Assembly (NCBI GenBank): GCA_907165065.1
Contig: OU015544.1
Span: 1,612,001-1,676,000, forward strand
Direction of reading: 5' to 3'
Length of the DNA stretch: 64,000 bases
From: Caprimulgus europaeus
Lineage: Eukaryota > Chordata > Aves > Caprimulgiformes > Caprimulgidae
Part shown: positions 39,401 through 54,400 of the stretch, piece by piece
Position numbering within the stretch: the first letter of the stretch is position 1
Layout: each line of letters opens with the position of its first letter
Made by a program: the position numbers and the translations under genes
The notes under the pieces: model-generated
Told to the model about the DNA's origin: nothing
The model's database searches: none
The model's input: only the letters and a program-made list of their open reading frames with translations

Positions 39401-42400
39401 CCCTTAGACTGAACAATAACTAAACTGAGGAAATTCTGTGGCTGCCTGTACTGTACTGGAGCATATTTGTATTTTTTTAAGACAAGGCAGAAATACTGAG
39501 AGGTTTTTTCCCTTTCCTTTGCTGGTTTAATGTTTAAAAAAACAAAAAAAAAGAACTTTAACACTAACTGGGAGCTTACTGTGTTTAATGTTTCACTGTA
39601 GGGATGATCCCTATGCAGCAGCAAGGATTTCCAATGGTTCCTGTCATGCAGTCCAATATGCCAGGCATGATGGGAATGAATTATGGCTCTCAGATGCCTC
39701 CTGGACCCATGGCCATGCAGGTGTGTGACAATGAAATGTGGATTGAAATGGGATATTGGTGCTTGTCTGAAAGGTGGCAGCTGATGCCACAGCCCCCTCA
39801 CAACTGCAGTGGGGTAAGAGGGTGGAATTTGGCTGAAAGCTGAAGTGTGTGTGTTAGTCCATAGTGGGACATCATGTTTTATAGTGTTCTCTTTGAAAAT
39901 ATTTCTGATAATTTAAAGAATTCTCCGAGTTTGGTTGGGATCTGGGTAGGGAGAGTGGGAGAGTTTGACAGACTGTTGTAGAGTGGAGGGAAACGAGGGG
40001 GTGGTGCAAGGGCAGCACCAGTGATATTTAGAGTAACTTGGGCGTTATAGCCCACTCAAAATGTCAGAACCTGAACTTTCATTTCCTTATACTTGTGATG
40101 ACACCAAAGTGTGATAGGAGAGGGGTGGTCTCTGATCAGGAAAGGAAACAAAAGCAGCAGCAAGATGTTGAAAAGCAACCAGATGCCACCTCCTCCAGAA
40201 CATGGTTAGCAATAGTATTACATTAAGTAGCTGGAATTCAAAACTCCTGCAGCCTGCCTCTTCTGTCTCTTTAATTTTGCTTTGTGCCTTTTCTCCCTTT
40301 GCTCTGGTTTCAGGTACTTACTGTTGAGGTGGCATGTTGCCTAGTATTTTAAATTTCAGAGACCTTTACAAGCTGATAAGCAGTGACTGTGTACACACAC
40401 TGATTGATCATCACCAGCTCACTGAATTGTTTTATCCCTTTGTAACTCAAATGCTGGAGTTAATAGAATTAAGTTTCCTGACTGTAGATGGCAATTAGTA
40501 AACTTTCTTTTTAAATACCTTGTTCTAGGGTATCTCTTAAATGTGCTGTATTTTCTGACATGGCTGGTTTTCCCATTTGTCCTAATTCCTGTGTTTCATT
40601 GTCATTCTTTTTCTTGCTTAAAGTAACTTTGTCTTTAACTCTGCTGTTGCTAATTGAGGCATAAGAATGAAATATGAGTAGCTAATATTATGCTGCCTCT
40701 CCTTTAATCTTTTGTTTTCTGTTTAGCACCATATGTGCTTATGTATAAATGTGTGCTTTGCTGAAATATACTATTTTGGCATGGCTTTGTAGTCAAATTG
40801 CTATGTGACAAATTGAATTTATTGTATCTTCTTTATCCTTATGCTCCCTTCCCACCCCCACCTGGAATTTATTAGATTAATTTTATAAAATTTATAGTAG
40901 GAAGATGTTTTTATGGGAGCTGTTTTAAAAATAATAAACAGCATTTGTTTTGTTCTCTTCCTACGTGTTCTGATACTTAATACAAAATGCATGGTAAGAA
41001 AAGTAAATTATTTTCTGGCCTCTTTTATTAGGCAAGCTTTGCTGCTGTTCCTGCACCAGAATGTATTTATCAGCAAATGTTTCTGATACAGATGCAATGC
41101 ACTCAGACAAATCTCTTGGCTGTTGTCACATCCTGTCTCCCTCCCCTGGACCCCCTGGATAAGCAGTTTGCAAAATGTCTAGACCACATTTTGCCAGCAT
41201 CCATCGTTGTTGTTTGTTAGGAGTGTGCACCTCCAGCATGGCATTCAAAAATATCATGCAGTCAGGTAGAATAGGAAACAAAAAACCCAAGAAAACCCCA
41301 AAGTATGGTTCTGAGCCACGTGCAGCCCCGCAGGATGCCTGTAAGCTCCCTGCCCTCCAGGGAGGCTGTGTGGATTTGAAGTCTTGGTTTGTACCTTTGC
41401 CCAAAGACCATCCTGTCTTCTAAAATCCTGTAAGAACTGGAGCTCGTTGTTGAGGGGGAAGAGTGCCATCTGCTGAAGAGCAGGGCTTTGTTCTCCAGCA
41501 GCTCCTCTGTGCTCAGAGACTGCTCATCCAGCTCTGCTTAACGCTCTTAATTTTACAAGATCTACCTGATTGGCAATTTGGCAGGGTGTAACTGCCAGTG
41601 GTTTGGGTTTTTTTTCCTGTGGAGAAGAAGAAGACTCTTGGGAGTTGTGTTATTTCTGTTGTTGCAGGGTGGCATGCCCCTGGGGCCGATGCCAGCCGCG
41701 GGAATGCCCTACATGGGACAAGCTTCTTTCCTGGGAATGCGCCCGGCCGCCCCGCAGTACAGCCCTGACATGCAGAAGCAGTTTGCAGAGGAGCAGCAGT
41801 AAGTGATGCTCTACTGACTCTTGGGAAACTCCTTTTTAAGGGGAAGATGTAGTCTGGAGAGATGGTCCACAGAGTGAAAATATTTATAGTTTCTTTAGAA
41901 AAGTAGTGCCTTTAGGGCTGTAGAGTGTTGTTGAGATCATTCCGTTGCATTTGAAGGCCATCTATGAAGTTAGTAGCAGCTGTCCTACAGCTTTGAGAAG
42001 TAGAAGTGTGCACAACAAGCCACCTGAATTTGAGACAGAAGAAATGGAAAAAATCAAGCAGAAGCTTGCCATGAAAATTGCAATGAAAAATTCTATTTAG
42101 ATTTTTTTTTTTTAATCATTTTGCTTCAGGAAGAGGTTTGAACACCAGCAGAAATTCTTGGAAGAAGAAAGAAAACGGCGACAGTTCGAAGAGCAGAAAC
42201 AAAAGCTGAGACTCCTAAGCAGTGTGAAACCTAAGGTATGTCCTAAATAACAAGTGGAGTGTTTCTTTCTTCAGTTTTTTTAATGGCTTATTAAGGGGAT
42301 GGTCTCTTTTAGCGAGCAGATAAGTGGGGAACTTATAGGAGACATCAGATTGCATCTTGAAAAGCACCTGGAGTAGTCTGGGTAAGGTTTGTATGTTGTT

Positions 42401-45400
42401 CCTGTGCATAAAGCTATGTCTGAAGACTGAGAAACACTGTTATGGTGTGGTCTGCAAAATAAATGCTTTCTAAATATGGGAGTTATTGCTGATATGCTTC
42501 AGGAAGGCACTGCTGGAGAAAGAAGGGTTTAGTCTAACAGTCTTTGCTAATTTTTGTCCTGAAGAAGTGTGGATATTGAAAGAAAACTGAGCTGTTTTGT
42601 GAATTTTTCAAACTGTGTTCTGTGGTGTTTCAGACAGGTGAAAAAAGCAGGGATGATGCTTTGGAAGCCATTAAAGGAAATTTAGATGGTTTTTCTAGAG
42701 ATGCTAAAATGCACCCAACACCAGCATCCCATCCAAAAAAGCCAGGTTTGTCATTTTTCTCATCTTCCAACTGAAAATAAAACTCTAATGTTTGAAATCC
42801 TCAGCAGGGGGAACTAATTCAAAGAAGTACTTTTATTTGCTGGTACAAAGTGAGTGGATTAAGTGTTTTGTAAAATAAAATGTCATTCTAGCAACTGTTT
42901 GCTTGGTTAAGTTATGAGGGTGAAATATTAAATACCAGCTTTTATTAGAAACTTAATGTGCTGTGCCCCATGAAATATGGAAATTGATAATGCATTTGTT
43001 CTTTTTTGGTCAAAGCATTAATGAATGTTTTGCAGGGTGCTTTTGAAGCTGAGAAGTGCTATGCAAGGGCTAAGAATGATCAAAGCATGGTATAATGACT
43101 TCAGTGTACTGTGACAGCTCACTTGTGTACCATTGCCTGGGCATGGCCAAACCAAAGCCTTCTGTATTCTCTTCTCAGTAATTACTACACTTGTAACAAT
43201 TGCTACTGATTATTTCCTATGGGTTGTACTATAGTTTCTTCTGTGTCTAGCCTTAAACAAAGCTTTTCTAGACAAGTTTTTTTTTCCTGTATAAAATCTT
43301 TATCTCTACTGTGGATTTGCTGTTTGATAATTTTGAAGGTACAGGTGATTTCTGACAATTTTCCACTGTCTGTAGATTTGCCAATCCTGTGTTCTGTTAA
43401 AACTGATAACTGTGCAAGGGATCAAACAGCAGGTTGTCTAAACAAGGACACATTTCTTACATATCTTATGATGTATTATTGAGCTTTTGAGGATAAAACA
43501 CTCCTTTGAGGGAGAATGTCCCCACGTGCACACCCCCGTCGTGCCTAGTTTGAAATATTACTTCTTGATTTGTTTTGGCCCAGTCTGTTTAAAGCAAATA
43601 GAATACTGCCATAGCCAGTGCTTAGAATCAAGTTTCAATCAAAGTGTTTCCACTGTGAAAGTCTGGGAGAGAAGATGCAGGGTTGGAAGTGGCTGCTCAG
43701 TTTTACCTCATGTGTTTGTTGTGCTGACAATAACAACGCTGCACACCCCTGGCAAATAATGCATCTGCTGCTGATTCCCCTCACCCCTTTGCTCCATGTC
43801 CCTAGTATTTGCCACTTTTCCTACCTTGCCACCCATGAACCTTTTTCCTCATCACTTTGCATTGTGTGTTCATTCCATTTTACAGATCATCCCACATCAT
43901 CCCATTCTGCTGTGTCTGTTTCCCACTCTGCTTTTCTCAATGATGAAGAATTTAGTGACTTTATACAAGGTCCTGTTGAAATCCCCAAACTGGTGCCTCA
44001 ACCCACCTCTCAGCCTTTTCAGCCTTTCCATTCTGCTACTGAGGCTGGGCAGCTGCTTTCAGAAAAAGCTGTGGTCCAACCTCTCCCTCCAGCCCAGACT
44101 CCAGTGTTATCCATCCTGCATGGTACAACTGGGCAGGTTCCTTATTTTCCTACCTCTGCATCTTCACCCAGTATCCATAAAACAGGTAACTATCTTTTTT
44201 TACATGTCACCTTCCATCATAGAGCTGCACAGAGTCTTTCCTTATTTTGTTGGGGTTTTTTTTCAGTCTGTCTGAAAGAAGTAATACAGAGACAATGAAG
44301 TAGAAACCTGCTGATCCATGGGAAAAGGTGCTTTAACTCCCCTTCTTCCTTCCCTTGGAACTGTGCTGTAAAAGCAAGTCACATGTGGATCCACAGATTG
44401 CTCAATATTAAGTGAATTAAGTCTTGTGTGCTAGCATCTCTGTAAGACTGGAGTAAAAAAAAAAGATACCATTGAGATGGTGGTATAAAAACCCCTGTTA
44501 TGCTAATGTGGAGCACTTGTGTGCTTCCTCTCTTGGGGGCTAAATGGCTGCTGGGGAGATTAATGTGAATCATTTTGCAGATGTAAGTAGAAATTGGACA
44601 CTTCTACTCCTGATGCCTAGATGATTATGCAGTGGTAATCCTAATACAGGAAATAATTTAATATATTCCTTTTCCTACTTGTTGTTTTTTGTTTGTTGAA
44701 GTTGTTGTGTGTGCATGGTAAGTAAAGGGCAGAACCAGGCTATAAAAGTGTTTGAATAGGGTTGGTCTGAGCTGGGATGGGTTCTCCTCTTGGGAACTCA
44801 TCAGTGGTACCAATAATGCTTTTCCTTTGAAAGTGTGGAATTGTGATCTGGGTGGTTAATAATAAAATACAAATAATTCCTCCTGCTGTTTATTCAGGCT
44901 CTTCCTTGGAGGAGAAAGTCTTAGATAATGGCTCAAATGAATCTGAACAAGAGCAAACCAAACTTAAAACATCTGAAGTTGGGCACAAAGCCTCGGCTGC
45001 GAGCCAAGTTCATCCCAGTCTAACCAGCAATGACTGGGATGTTGTAGGTGGACATGAAAGTGGTACCACTGCTGCAGAGGTGCACAAGGCTTCAGAACAA
45101 AACATAGCAGTTGAAGAGTGTGGTGAGCAAATGCAAAGTTTGACAGAATTTACACCTAATGAGATGCTGCTTGAATGCTAACACTGTACACTAATTCTGA
45201 GGCCAGTCCTGCGTCATTTTGCTCTGAACGCCTGCTTGAATAATACGTCAGTGCCTCCTGCTCCTTGCTGAAAGTGCAATGTGATTTTGCTCTGAACTTC
45301 TCCCACGTGAATTTGCTGCTGTGATCACTTTTAACGTGTTTGTTTAATCAGGTCTGCTGTTTTAAAATATTCTGTCCTCTTTCTTGGGGGAAAACAAGAT

Positions 45401-48400
45401 GTGCTCTCTAAAGATTTTTTAATTATTATGATTTAGGGAAACTTATTACTAAAGATGGTCAGTGTCATGTGGGTTTTCATCTTTTGAGGGGATAAAGTCT
45501 TGTTAGATTAAAACTCTTAGCTAGTTAATACGTGTTTCCCAGATAATTTGCCACTCGTATGTGTTATGTCTAAAACTGTCTTTGCTTTAGGGATCAAAAG
45601 CTGGACTAGATGAAAACTTTAAGCAAGCTTTAGTTCAAATTTGGATTTAATTAATGCTGACTATTGACTATTTGGGTTTGTTTTATTCCAATCAAAATAG
45701 ATGTGAGGTCTCCAGTGCACTTTGATTAGTGCTCTGATGTTGTACTCGAGGGTTACATGAAGTGTGGATTCCACTGTAGTAAGGTGTGATAGAAATACAC
45801 GTAGTGCTTCGTGTCACCTCACTCAGTGGGGGTGAGAGGCCATGGAGAAGGGGGAGAAAGCTCCTGGACTGTAGATAATGGGATTGTGCATTTTCTCAAG
45901 CAGTTATTTCTTTCCTAGAAGTACCATAACTTTGTATTAATAAACTCATCTGTTCCTCTCCTCAGTCATTGGATATGTTGCTTTCAAGTGTTTTCATATC
46001 CAATGGATTTAAAAAACATTATTGGGTGAAATTAAATGGTCTGAATGGACACCTAAAAAAATGGAGGGGCTTTGTAATAAACAGTAAATTGCTAAAAAAT
46101 GACTTAAATGTAAAGAATATACAGTGTGATATAGGAGCTGTTCATTTATTCATAGTTCAGTCAACTGCATTGCTCATTTTTTACAAATTCAACACAATCT
46201 GATGTCTGATTTAAAAAAAAAATAGAGGAGGGAGGGGACAGTGACGGAGGGAGGTAGAAAATTACCCTGGTTTGAAAGTGTGAGACAGAGTGAGTTTAAC
46301 TGCAGCCTACAGATGAAGGTGGTGTTGGAAGTGATTGTGAAGAGCAACAACAGTTAAAAATAGTTCCAAATGTTGCTAAGGGTGGTTTGAAGGATGAGCT
46401 GAAGTACTTTTTGAGGAACAGAAGTTTAGTTAAGTGATAGTGCTGAAAAATGGACCCTTAGCCACCTGATCTTGCTGAGATTCAGTCTGATAGGCTGTTT
46501 GTGCGTTGCCCTGGTAAGGATGTTCAGGTGGAACGTTGTGCTGCTTCTGGTAGGTATGAATTTCCTTATTCCACAGGTGGCCCTAATAGCATATAGTTAG
46601 TGAGAAGAGTAAATTTGGTAAGGCATGGAACTGCTGCTATGAAACTTTAAGAGACAATGAGACTTGAGCTTCTGTACAACTAGAAATGAAGAGGGAGGGA
46701 AATGAGGAGCTCCTTATTTCATTCTGTATGTAACTTCACTCTTGCTGTTACTGCCAAATCGTTCTAGTTCTTATTTTGAAATGCATATTCCTGCAGTAGC
46801 TGTTTTTTCCTCTGAGCACAGTGATTCCTGTCTGAAATCTTTGCCTGAAATGCTAAATGATACTGACCAACTCTGAGCTAGTCTCCAAGACCTTTATACT
46901 CTGAACCTGTCTATCCTAATACTGTCTTTCTTTTTCTTACTGAATGGAATGCATCTAGGAGTTGGAGTATTCCCTTCCCAGGACCCAATCCAGCAAATGA
47001 TGCCTCCTTGGATCTACAACGATAGCTTGGTCCCAGGTGAGTGAGGAAGTGGGAATTTAGCCAAGTGGGCAGTGCAAGGTGTGAATGTTCTTGTGCTTAC
47101 ACTGCTGTTCATGGATCCAAGCATTATTCCTCAGTCATCAAATGAATCCTGTATCTTTGATACCTTACATGTTGAGGGTGGCTTTGTTTGCATTTGAAGA
47201 AGTATGGAGTTTATTAAGACATGTTTAATGTTTAATCTAGAATATATTAGGACAGCAGATTATGCTGGTAGAGGTTGTGTTGCTGATAATACTGCTTTCA
47301 TGAGTAGTCTGGTTTTTGGCATGTCTTGTAATTAAGCAGGCTCACTTCTTAAGGCTATTTATCTTACATATGCAAATAACATAGTAAATGGAAAATTAAA
47401 TACTGCAGTAAATACTGATTGCATTGCAGTTTAGATACAGAAAGCTGTTATAACTATCTTTATATGGATTATGCTGCAATTTCATTAAAGAAATATGTTT
47501 TGAAGTAGAGCACTAACTATATTTTGTATAAAATATTTCTTTGCTTGGTTTAAATGTGTCTGTAAAGACCACCCAATAACACATTTACATGAAAGGTGAT
47601 GATGCAGTACAATGCCAGAATGCTGCTGCCTTACCTTACACTTCTGGGTGTTACTAATTTGGTATTGTGTTGAGTTTGAGACCAAGTAGAAAAGCGATCT
47701 TAAATTCACTTGAAAACAGAAGTTGTCACTGTCTAATGCTGACTCCCTCTTAACAGAGTTGTATAAGAAAATTTTAGAAACCACTTTGACTCCTGCTGGA
47801 ATAGATACAGCTAAACTGTACCCCATCCTGATGTCATCTGGGCTGCCCAGAGAGACCCTTGGGCAGATCTGGGCTTTGGCCAACCGTACTACTCCTGGGA
47901 AGCTGACGAAAGAAGAGCTCTACGCTGTCCTGGCTATGATAGCAGTAACTCAGGTATGACCAACACGACAGAGATTTAGTGCAAAAAGGCAGTTGGCTTA
48001 ATCTGCCACAGACTGCATGCTGGCACATGTGGCTGGTACACCACTCCTGTAGTACAATACTTCTGCTGAAAAACAGAGGAGAAACTCCCCTTGTAACTTC
48101 AGTGGGATTATATTTTCATCTCCTGTGTTTACATTTCAGTTACTCCCTTCTTGAGTGTCAGTTGAAGATAGTTCTTAGATAAATCTACCAAGCACACATA
48201 TATGTATTTCTAGTATAAAATACTGTCTGTTTTTCTTCTATTGTATACACATCTCTTGTTTTCCTCAGACTGTATGGTTCCTGTGAATAGCTAGACTTGC
48301 TACCTCTCTCCTGAACCAGTGGAGTGTTAATTTCAGGTTTCTGTTCTTTGTCAGTGTAGTGTCATCTCTTAGCAGTTTATTTCTAAATATGAAATTTCCC

Positions 48401-51400
48401 TGTATGAGAACTTACACAAGAGCATCTAGAGTGACACAGATCGAAGCTGAGGTGCCTCGTGGGAGGGGTGTGTAGGAAAGATGCCATGGCACACGCCAGG
48501 TTCAGCATGGCTTTGCTTGCCAGTGTTCACTAGATTGGCTTAGTAAAAGGCAAAGAAGGATGCTGTCAAATGGCCCTGCCCAGCCAGGCGGGGTCGTTAC
48601 CCTCTGTGTAACTCCAGCAGCAGGGTGTTGAATATGGGACATGGGTTATTCAGGGACTTGTCAGTGTTGGGTTAAGGATTGGGCTCGTTGAGCTTTAAGT
48701 CTTTTCCAATCTAACCAATTCTGTGATATTATTTCTGTGGTGTGATTCACTTACATGGGCTCTTGCCAGCCTGTTTTGATTTGGAAGGTTTACTTGAAGC
48801 TTGACCAGTACCCTGCTCTTTATGATTGCAGTAATGCAAGCCAGAAACTGGAACTGAGAACGCAGCATGCCTGTCTTTGGTGTGCACATGTGTATTGCTT
48901 GTCTGCTTTTCTGTGTCTGCAGAGAGGAATACCTGCAGTGAGTCCTGATGTGTTAAACCAGTTTCCAGCTGCCCCTGTTCCTACTTTAACTGGGTTTCCA
49001 ATGCCGCTCCCCGCTGCAGTGAGCCAGCAGCCTCTGATGCCCCCCGCACCGCCCGTCTCCGTGCCGCTCAGCATCGGCCCGGCCGTGCTGGGTATGAACA
49101 TCCCAGCACCAGCTGGCGGAGCTGCAGCTCAGCCTTCGGGAGGGTTCCTGCCGTCCTACCCGCCCAGCCAGGTCAGCTCGCTCTCGGTGCGTGGCAGATC
49201 TCCGTCGGGCTGGACAGAGAATTAGCCTGACTCTGTCAGAGAGGAAATGACAGCACTTAAAGTCAACAGCAAAAAACGCAGCTGAGGTCTGGCATGTGAT
49301 GTCTGAAAATGTGAGGGTGGTGAAACCCTGGCCCAGGGTGCCCAGAGAGGTGGGAGAAGCCCCATCCCTGGAAACATTCAGGGTCAGGTTGGACAAGGCT
49401 CTGAGCAACATCTTCTAGGTGAAGATGTCCCTGCTCACTGCAGGGGCTTGGACTAGGTGGCCTTGAAAGGTCCCTCCCAGCCCAAGCCATTCTATGAAGT
49501 CATGCCACTAAAGATGTTCTTTTATTTTTTCCATTTAATTCTGGTGGCATTAGAAGAGGTACAAAAGCATTCTCCATTACAAACCAAGAGGATTGTAGCT
49601 GTAGTTAGGATTTTGTAATACACATAAAGTGGAATTTTATATTAAACTACACAGCAGACCCTAGCTGGTGAAATAAGTCAGAGTTTTCAGGAGAAGCTGA
49701 GAACGCTGAAAACCTTTGGTTTACAACACTAAATCATGGGGGATAAATTTTGCTGTTTGCAAATATTGCTCATCCTTCTTTGGAAAATATTTCTTCTCAT
49801 GCTTTTGCTGTGTGTATTGATTTTTAAATTATTGATTGATTTAAGTTATTAATATTTGTCCTGTGTTAAAAGAATGCATGGCTATAATCAATAATACATT
49901 TAATGTGAACGGAGTTGAGTTCCTTGTTCACCTGTTCTTCATGAATACTACTTGTAATCTTGTACACCCTGTGTGTTTTGAGTTGGGTGAGGTGCAGGTG
50001 AAGTGGAAACACTGACCATGTTATTTTGTGTGCTAATGTTGAAACATTTTTTTTCCTTCTTTTGCCTTTTTTTCCTTCTTAAGGAAGATCAATCTAAGTC
50101 AATCACACTGCTCTCAACTGCTTTCATGCTGTATGACAATTTGAAAAGACAACAGTATAGCAATTTACATGTTGTTTGTAATTCAGGTAGTAAAACCAGA
50201 AGATGATGACTTCCAGGAGTTTCAAGATGCTTCAAAGTCTGGCTCACTAGATGACTCTTTCTCTGATTTCCAGGGGGATGTAGCTGGCTCCTCCAAAGCA
50301 GCCAGTTCACAGCACCGGAGCAGGTAGTAGATCTTTGATTTCCATCCCTTTCGGTATTTTAGAACTCTTTTAAGAAATGAAATATTTTTCCTCTTTTGTG
50401 GGTAGCTTTCTAGCCTGTAATTTTCTTCTGTCACCTGACTTTTACTCTGATGATTTCTTTTGAAGGTTGTTACAACTACAATTAGGCTTTCTGAATCAAA
50501 AATGGCATTTGATGTGCCATAGGCGGTTGGCCGTTCTTTAGCACTCTAGTCATCCTGCTGAGGTAAATTGCATTTACAAGGTGTGGGGACAGGCTCTCAA
50601 GCGTTTGTACCGCTGCACAGGCAATTGGAGGGCACTTCACACTGTGCATCAGGCAAAAATCTTTCATAAAGCTATTCAGAAAAACACACTGGGACAGAGG
50701 AGTTCTGCATGTAGTGCTGTGTGCTTCCTTTGAAAGTGTGACCCCGTGTTTGTTGGAGCTGATAGAAACCATTTGCTGTCATCAAGGTCCTTCGTCAGGC
50801 CCTGAAGATGGATGCCAGAATTCATGCAAAGAGCACAGCATCCTGCTTTGGAATGACTGAGAGCTCCAGTGGGCAGGGTTATTGTTATTTCTATTGCTTC
50901 TCTGGCCAGTGCTTAAACTTCTGATAACTGACTCTAAATCTCAACTGAAATCTCATTCAGGCTTCAGCAATCCTGGCTTTTCATGTGGGAGACTGCCAAA
51001 ATGTAATTCCAGATCAGGCAAATTTTGTATAACAAAAAAACAAAACCAAAACCCCAAACCATGTTTACTCCCTTGGACAGTTCACAATTAATCTTTCAAA
51101 GTCCTATGATTACAAAATTTCCGTGTTGTTTCCTTTTATGCACATGGCAAACTTTTATGTACCTCCCTCCCAGGCAGACACACACATTTTCAGTGTCTTG
51201 AACTGGCTGTTCCTAGTTGCACATAACTGGTGCTTTCCAGGTAAGCAGTGATCACCAGTTGCTTCCTCAGCAGTGATGTCAGATGGGGATGGTGCAGTGG
51301 ATTGTTCTGTTACACCGTGCCTACAGCCTTCTGTGGAAGAGATTTAATTCTGCTGCTGTCAGTCAATGTTACGTGCATCTGAAGATGCTCTATTTTAAGT

Positions 51401-54400
51401 ACATCTTAATTTGTGTTAGACATCATTTTGCAGTTAAAGCTGAAAGTTTTAACAGAAACATTGTAAATTCCACAACGGGAAGTAGATGATCATAAAAAAA
51501 AAAATTAAAATAAAGATTTTTCTTTTTCACTGTAGCAATTCTTTATTCCCCAGTACAAGCATGCAGTTTTGAACAGAATGTTACAATAAGCTATAATCTA
51601 ATTGCTTATGGAGCTTTATTTAAAAAAAAAAGCCATCTGTAGAGCACAGATGATTAACCATTACATTTGCCAAGATTGCAGCTCTAATAGCCTGGTTTGC
51701 AGTGATGTGAAATTTAATTATATTACCATAAGCTATTTTTTTTTCTTTGACATTGCACTGTCTGCCTGCAAGCCACAGACCATCAGTGGCACGAGTGTGC
51801 AAGTGCTCTGTGTGCCAGTGCTGGTTTGTGTGTTGCTTGTAGGCTGCTGATAAGGAGATTTAAATGGCTCTGGAAAGATTCTTGCTTCAGGCCAAAGAAT
51901 GCCATAGAAACTCATTCAGGTTTGCAATGTGCATAGTGGTGAATGACATAAACTAGAGGTAAAATGCAGCATTCATATGTAAAGGGTGTTCTGGAGAGCT
52001 GCCAAGGTCTGATAAGGGGGCTGGTGTGGAGGGCAAGCAAAACTCCAGCAGAATGTCTTCTCAATCTGTTATTATGGCAGTTTTACTGTATAGAGTATGT
52101 TTATGTGCAAAAAGATTTGCTTGTGTAACTGTGGCCTGAACCTTATTTTGCTGATTAGATAGCTACCAGCACTGACAGAAATTCAAAGTTATCCTTTCCT
52201 TCCTTTATTCTCTATGGTTCCACTTTATTCTCTTAATATTGCAGTAGGTAATGAAATACAATCAAAAGCAGATAAGCTGTAAGTATGAAGCTGGCAGAAT
52301 CTCATGTAGTTTTAACTCTTTATCTAATTCTATCAGGGAAAATTGTCCTTGCACTGCCCTGGGCAAAGTGGTAAATTAGAGAGCAGTGATTCCTGGGGTG
52401 TGTCTGTGGGCTTGTTCTCTCCTGGGCTAAGAATTCATGTGGTGTAAAGTTCTGGAGCGTTTTGGACATGTTTTGTTACAAATTAAAATCAAGAAGGGTG
52501 AAAATTGACTTCTGGCCTAAAGAAATACAATTAGGTGAGATAAAGTGTGAATTCACCCATCAGTTACCCAGCTGCCTGTTTACATGTTCTTATTCTTAAT
52601 AGATATTGATGTGGTTTACATCTGGTTCTTGATTAAGAGCCCTTTAGGGTACAAGCTTAGCTTTAGTGATGCAAACTGTGTAGTTATTACAAGAGGCTCC
52701 CTTAAATAAAACTTGGAAATGTAGATTTCTTATGGATAAATTAAGGAACTTTACTTTTATCTCTTTTTTTTTGTTTGTTTGTTTTTAGTGTTCCTTCTTT
52801 ACTAATGCCACTCCCAGGTAATAAGACACTCTCATCAGCTGATAAGTATGCTGTGTTTAAAGGAATTACAGCTGAGAAGCCTTCAGAAAGTACAGCTACT
52901 TTTGGAGGTAAAAGGAAAAATATATAACCACTACGAGCAATTTTTTGGCAGTATTTCATAAATCTTGTTTTTGGCATTGATAAAATATTAATATTTAAAC
53001 TACAGAGCAATTATGTAAATATAAAATTTATTATCTGAATTCCTAATATATTTATGCAGATGTATTCCTTTTCTCATGCTCACTAGATTGTGGAGACAAG
53101 TACAGTGCTTTCCGTGAATTAGAGCCGCCAGCAGAGAGCAAATACCTAGGTAAGCAGTATGGTTTTTTAAAGCTGTTTTAACATGTTTGCATTATTATTT
53201 TTGAGCTGCAGAATTTCTGTTGCTAGAATTCTAAAATGATTGTGCTTCTGCTCCTCTGAACAACTTAGCAGGAAGTATCCTGAAAAAATAGTGTAATACT
53301 CTATTGGGACAGTCTACAAATTGTGTTTCTAGGTGATTGGCATCTCTTTTGGGTGCTTCTGAGTTTTATTTTTATAAATACCCATATGGCTGGGATTTTT
53401 TCATTTTCACTAGGAAGTCATGTATTCTTAGAAGACAAAAGAAGATGCTTCTGGACAAATGAGATTTTTTTTAGGGCATAATTTAAACTTTTCATGATCT
53501 CTGGTGTTCTAAGAATAAATCCAATCATTTATTTTGAAACTTGTGTGTAACTGGTTTTGATTGGGAAGAGTAAAACCTAGATGGCATCTGAGGTGCAATG
53601 TCTGTGTAATTCCAAAAGCAGAGTCTCCCTGAGCCTTTTCCAGAGCTGCCTATATATAACTCATTTATGCAATATACATGCTAATCTCATCTTTTTAATC
53701 AGATGGGGAAAGGTTTGTGTATTACCAGTAGACAGATGAGCAGATAAACACATGACTAACTGACCCTGACTGTCCAAGAGTTCTGTTGTACCCTGTGTTT
53801 TGTTTCATTATTAGAGGACAGCTTTAGGTCCTGGGATAGAACTGCTTACCTGAGTTCACTCCTACTCCTTCTTCTTCAAAAACATAATTATTTTTTTCAC
53901 ACCCTGAGTTTCTGAAACTCCTGAAGTGTTTTGTGAGATTTTCCTGCTCTTCAGGATTAAATGCATGCAATGAAATGAAAGAACACTTTATCTCTTTCTG
54001 TACATGTTCTAAAATACAGAATATTACTATATTTGTGTGCTATCTAGATCTGACCACTCTTAACCCTTTCACCAGCTTACATTTCTAATGGAAGAGTTTG
54101 CAATTCACCAGTAAGTTTAGTTTGCTGTGGTGTTGTAGTTTTGATGGATGAATAGCAATTTCACAAATATTTGTACTGTTGCTGGGACCAGTGAATTGGT
54201 TTGGAGGGGAGGGAGGATGGAAGAATATGTCAGGGATAGTCATGGTCCTTTACTATCATTATTCTGTTAAATCTTGGTTAAACTAATATAAAGGATTACA
54301 CTGTGTGGTAGCTTAAGAATTAAATGTTGGTGGTGTACTTCTAAAATGGAACAAAATCTGTTTATTGGACACTTGTCTAAGTAGTCTAAGAGCGTACATG

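Larger units (their letters stand above)
38302..47756 (+). other. SYNRG: SYNRG introns 2-9
   Basis: Introns 38302-39601, 39721-41667, 41799-42129, 42236-42633, 42746-43885, 44186-44897, 45123-46958 and 47037-47756. They are AT-rich, with normal ends. I recognise no repeat or RNA gene in them. Confidence 0.75.

Noticed and set aside
49172-49225. Read-through C-terminus after SYNRG exon 11
   Set aside because: The frame runs 17 codons past the donor (CAG|GTCAGC) to a stop, but exon 12 joins in phase and matches human, so it is intron.
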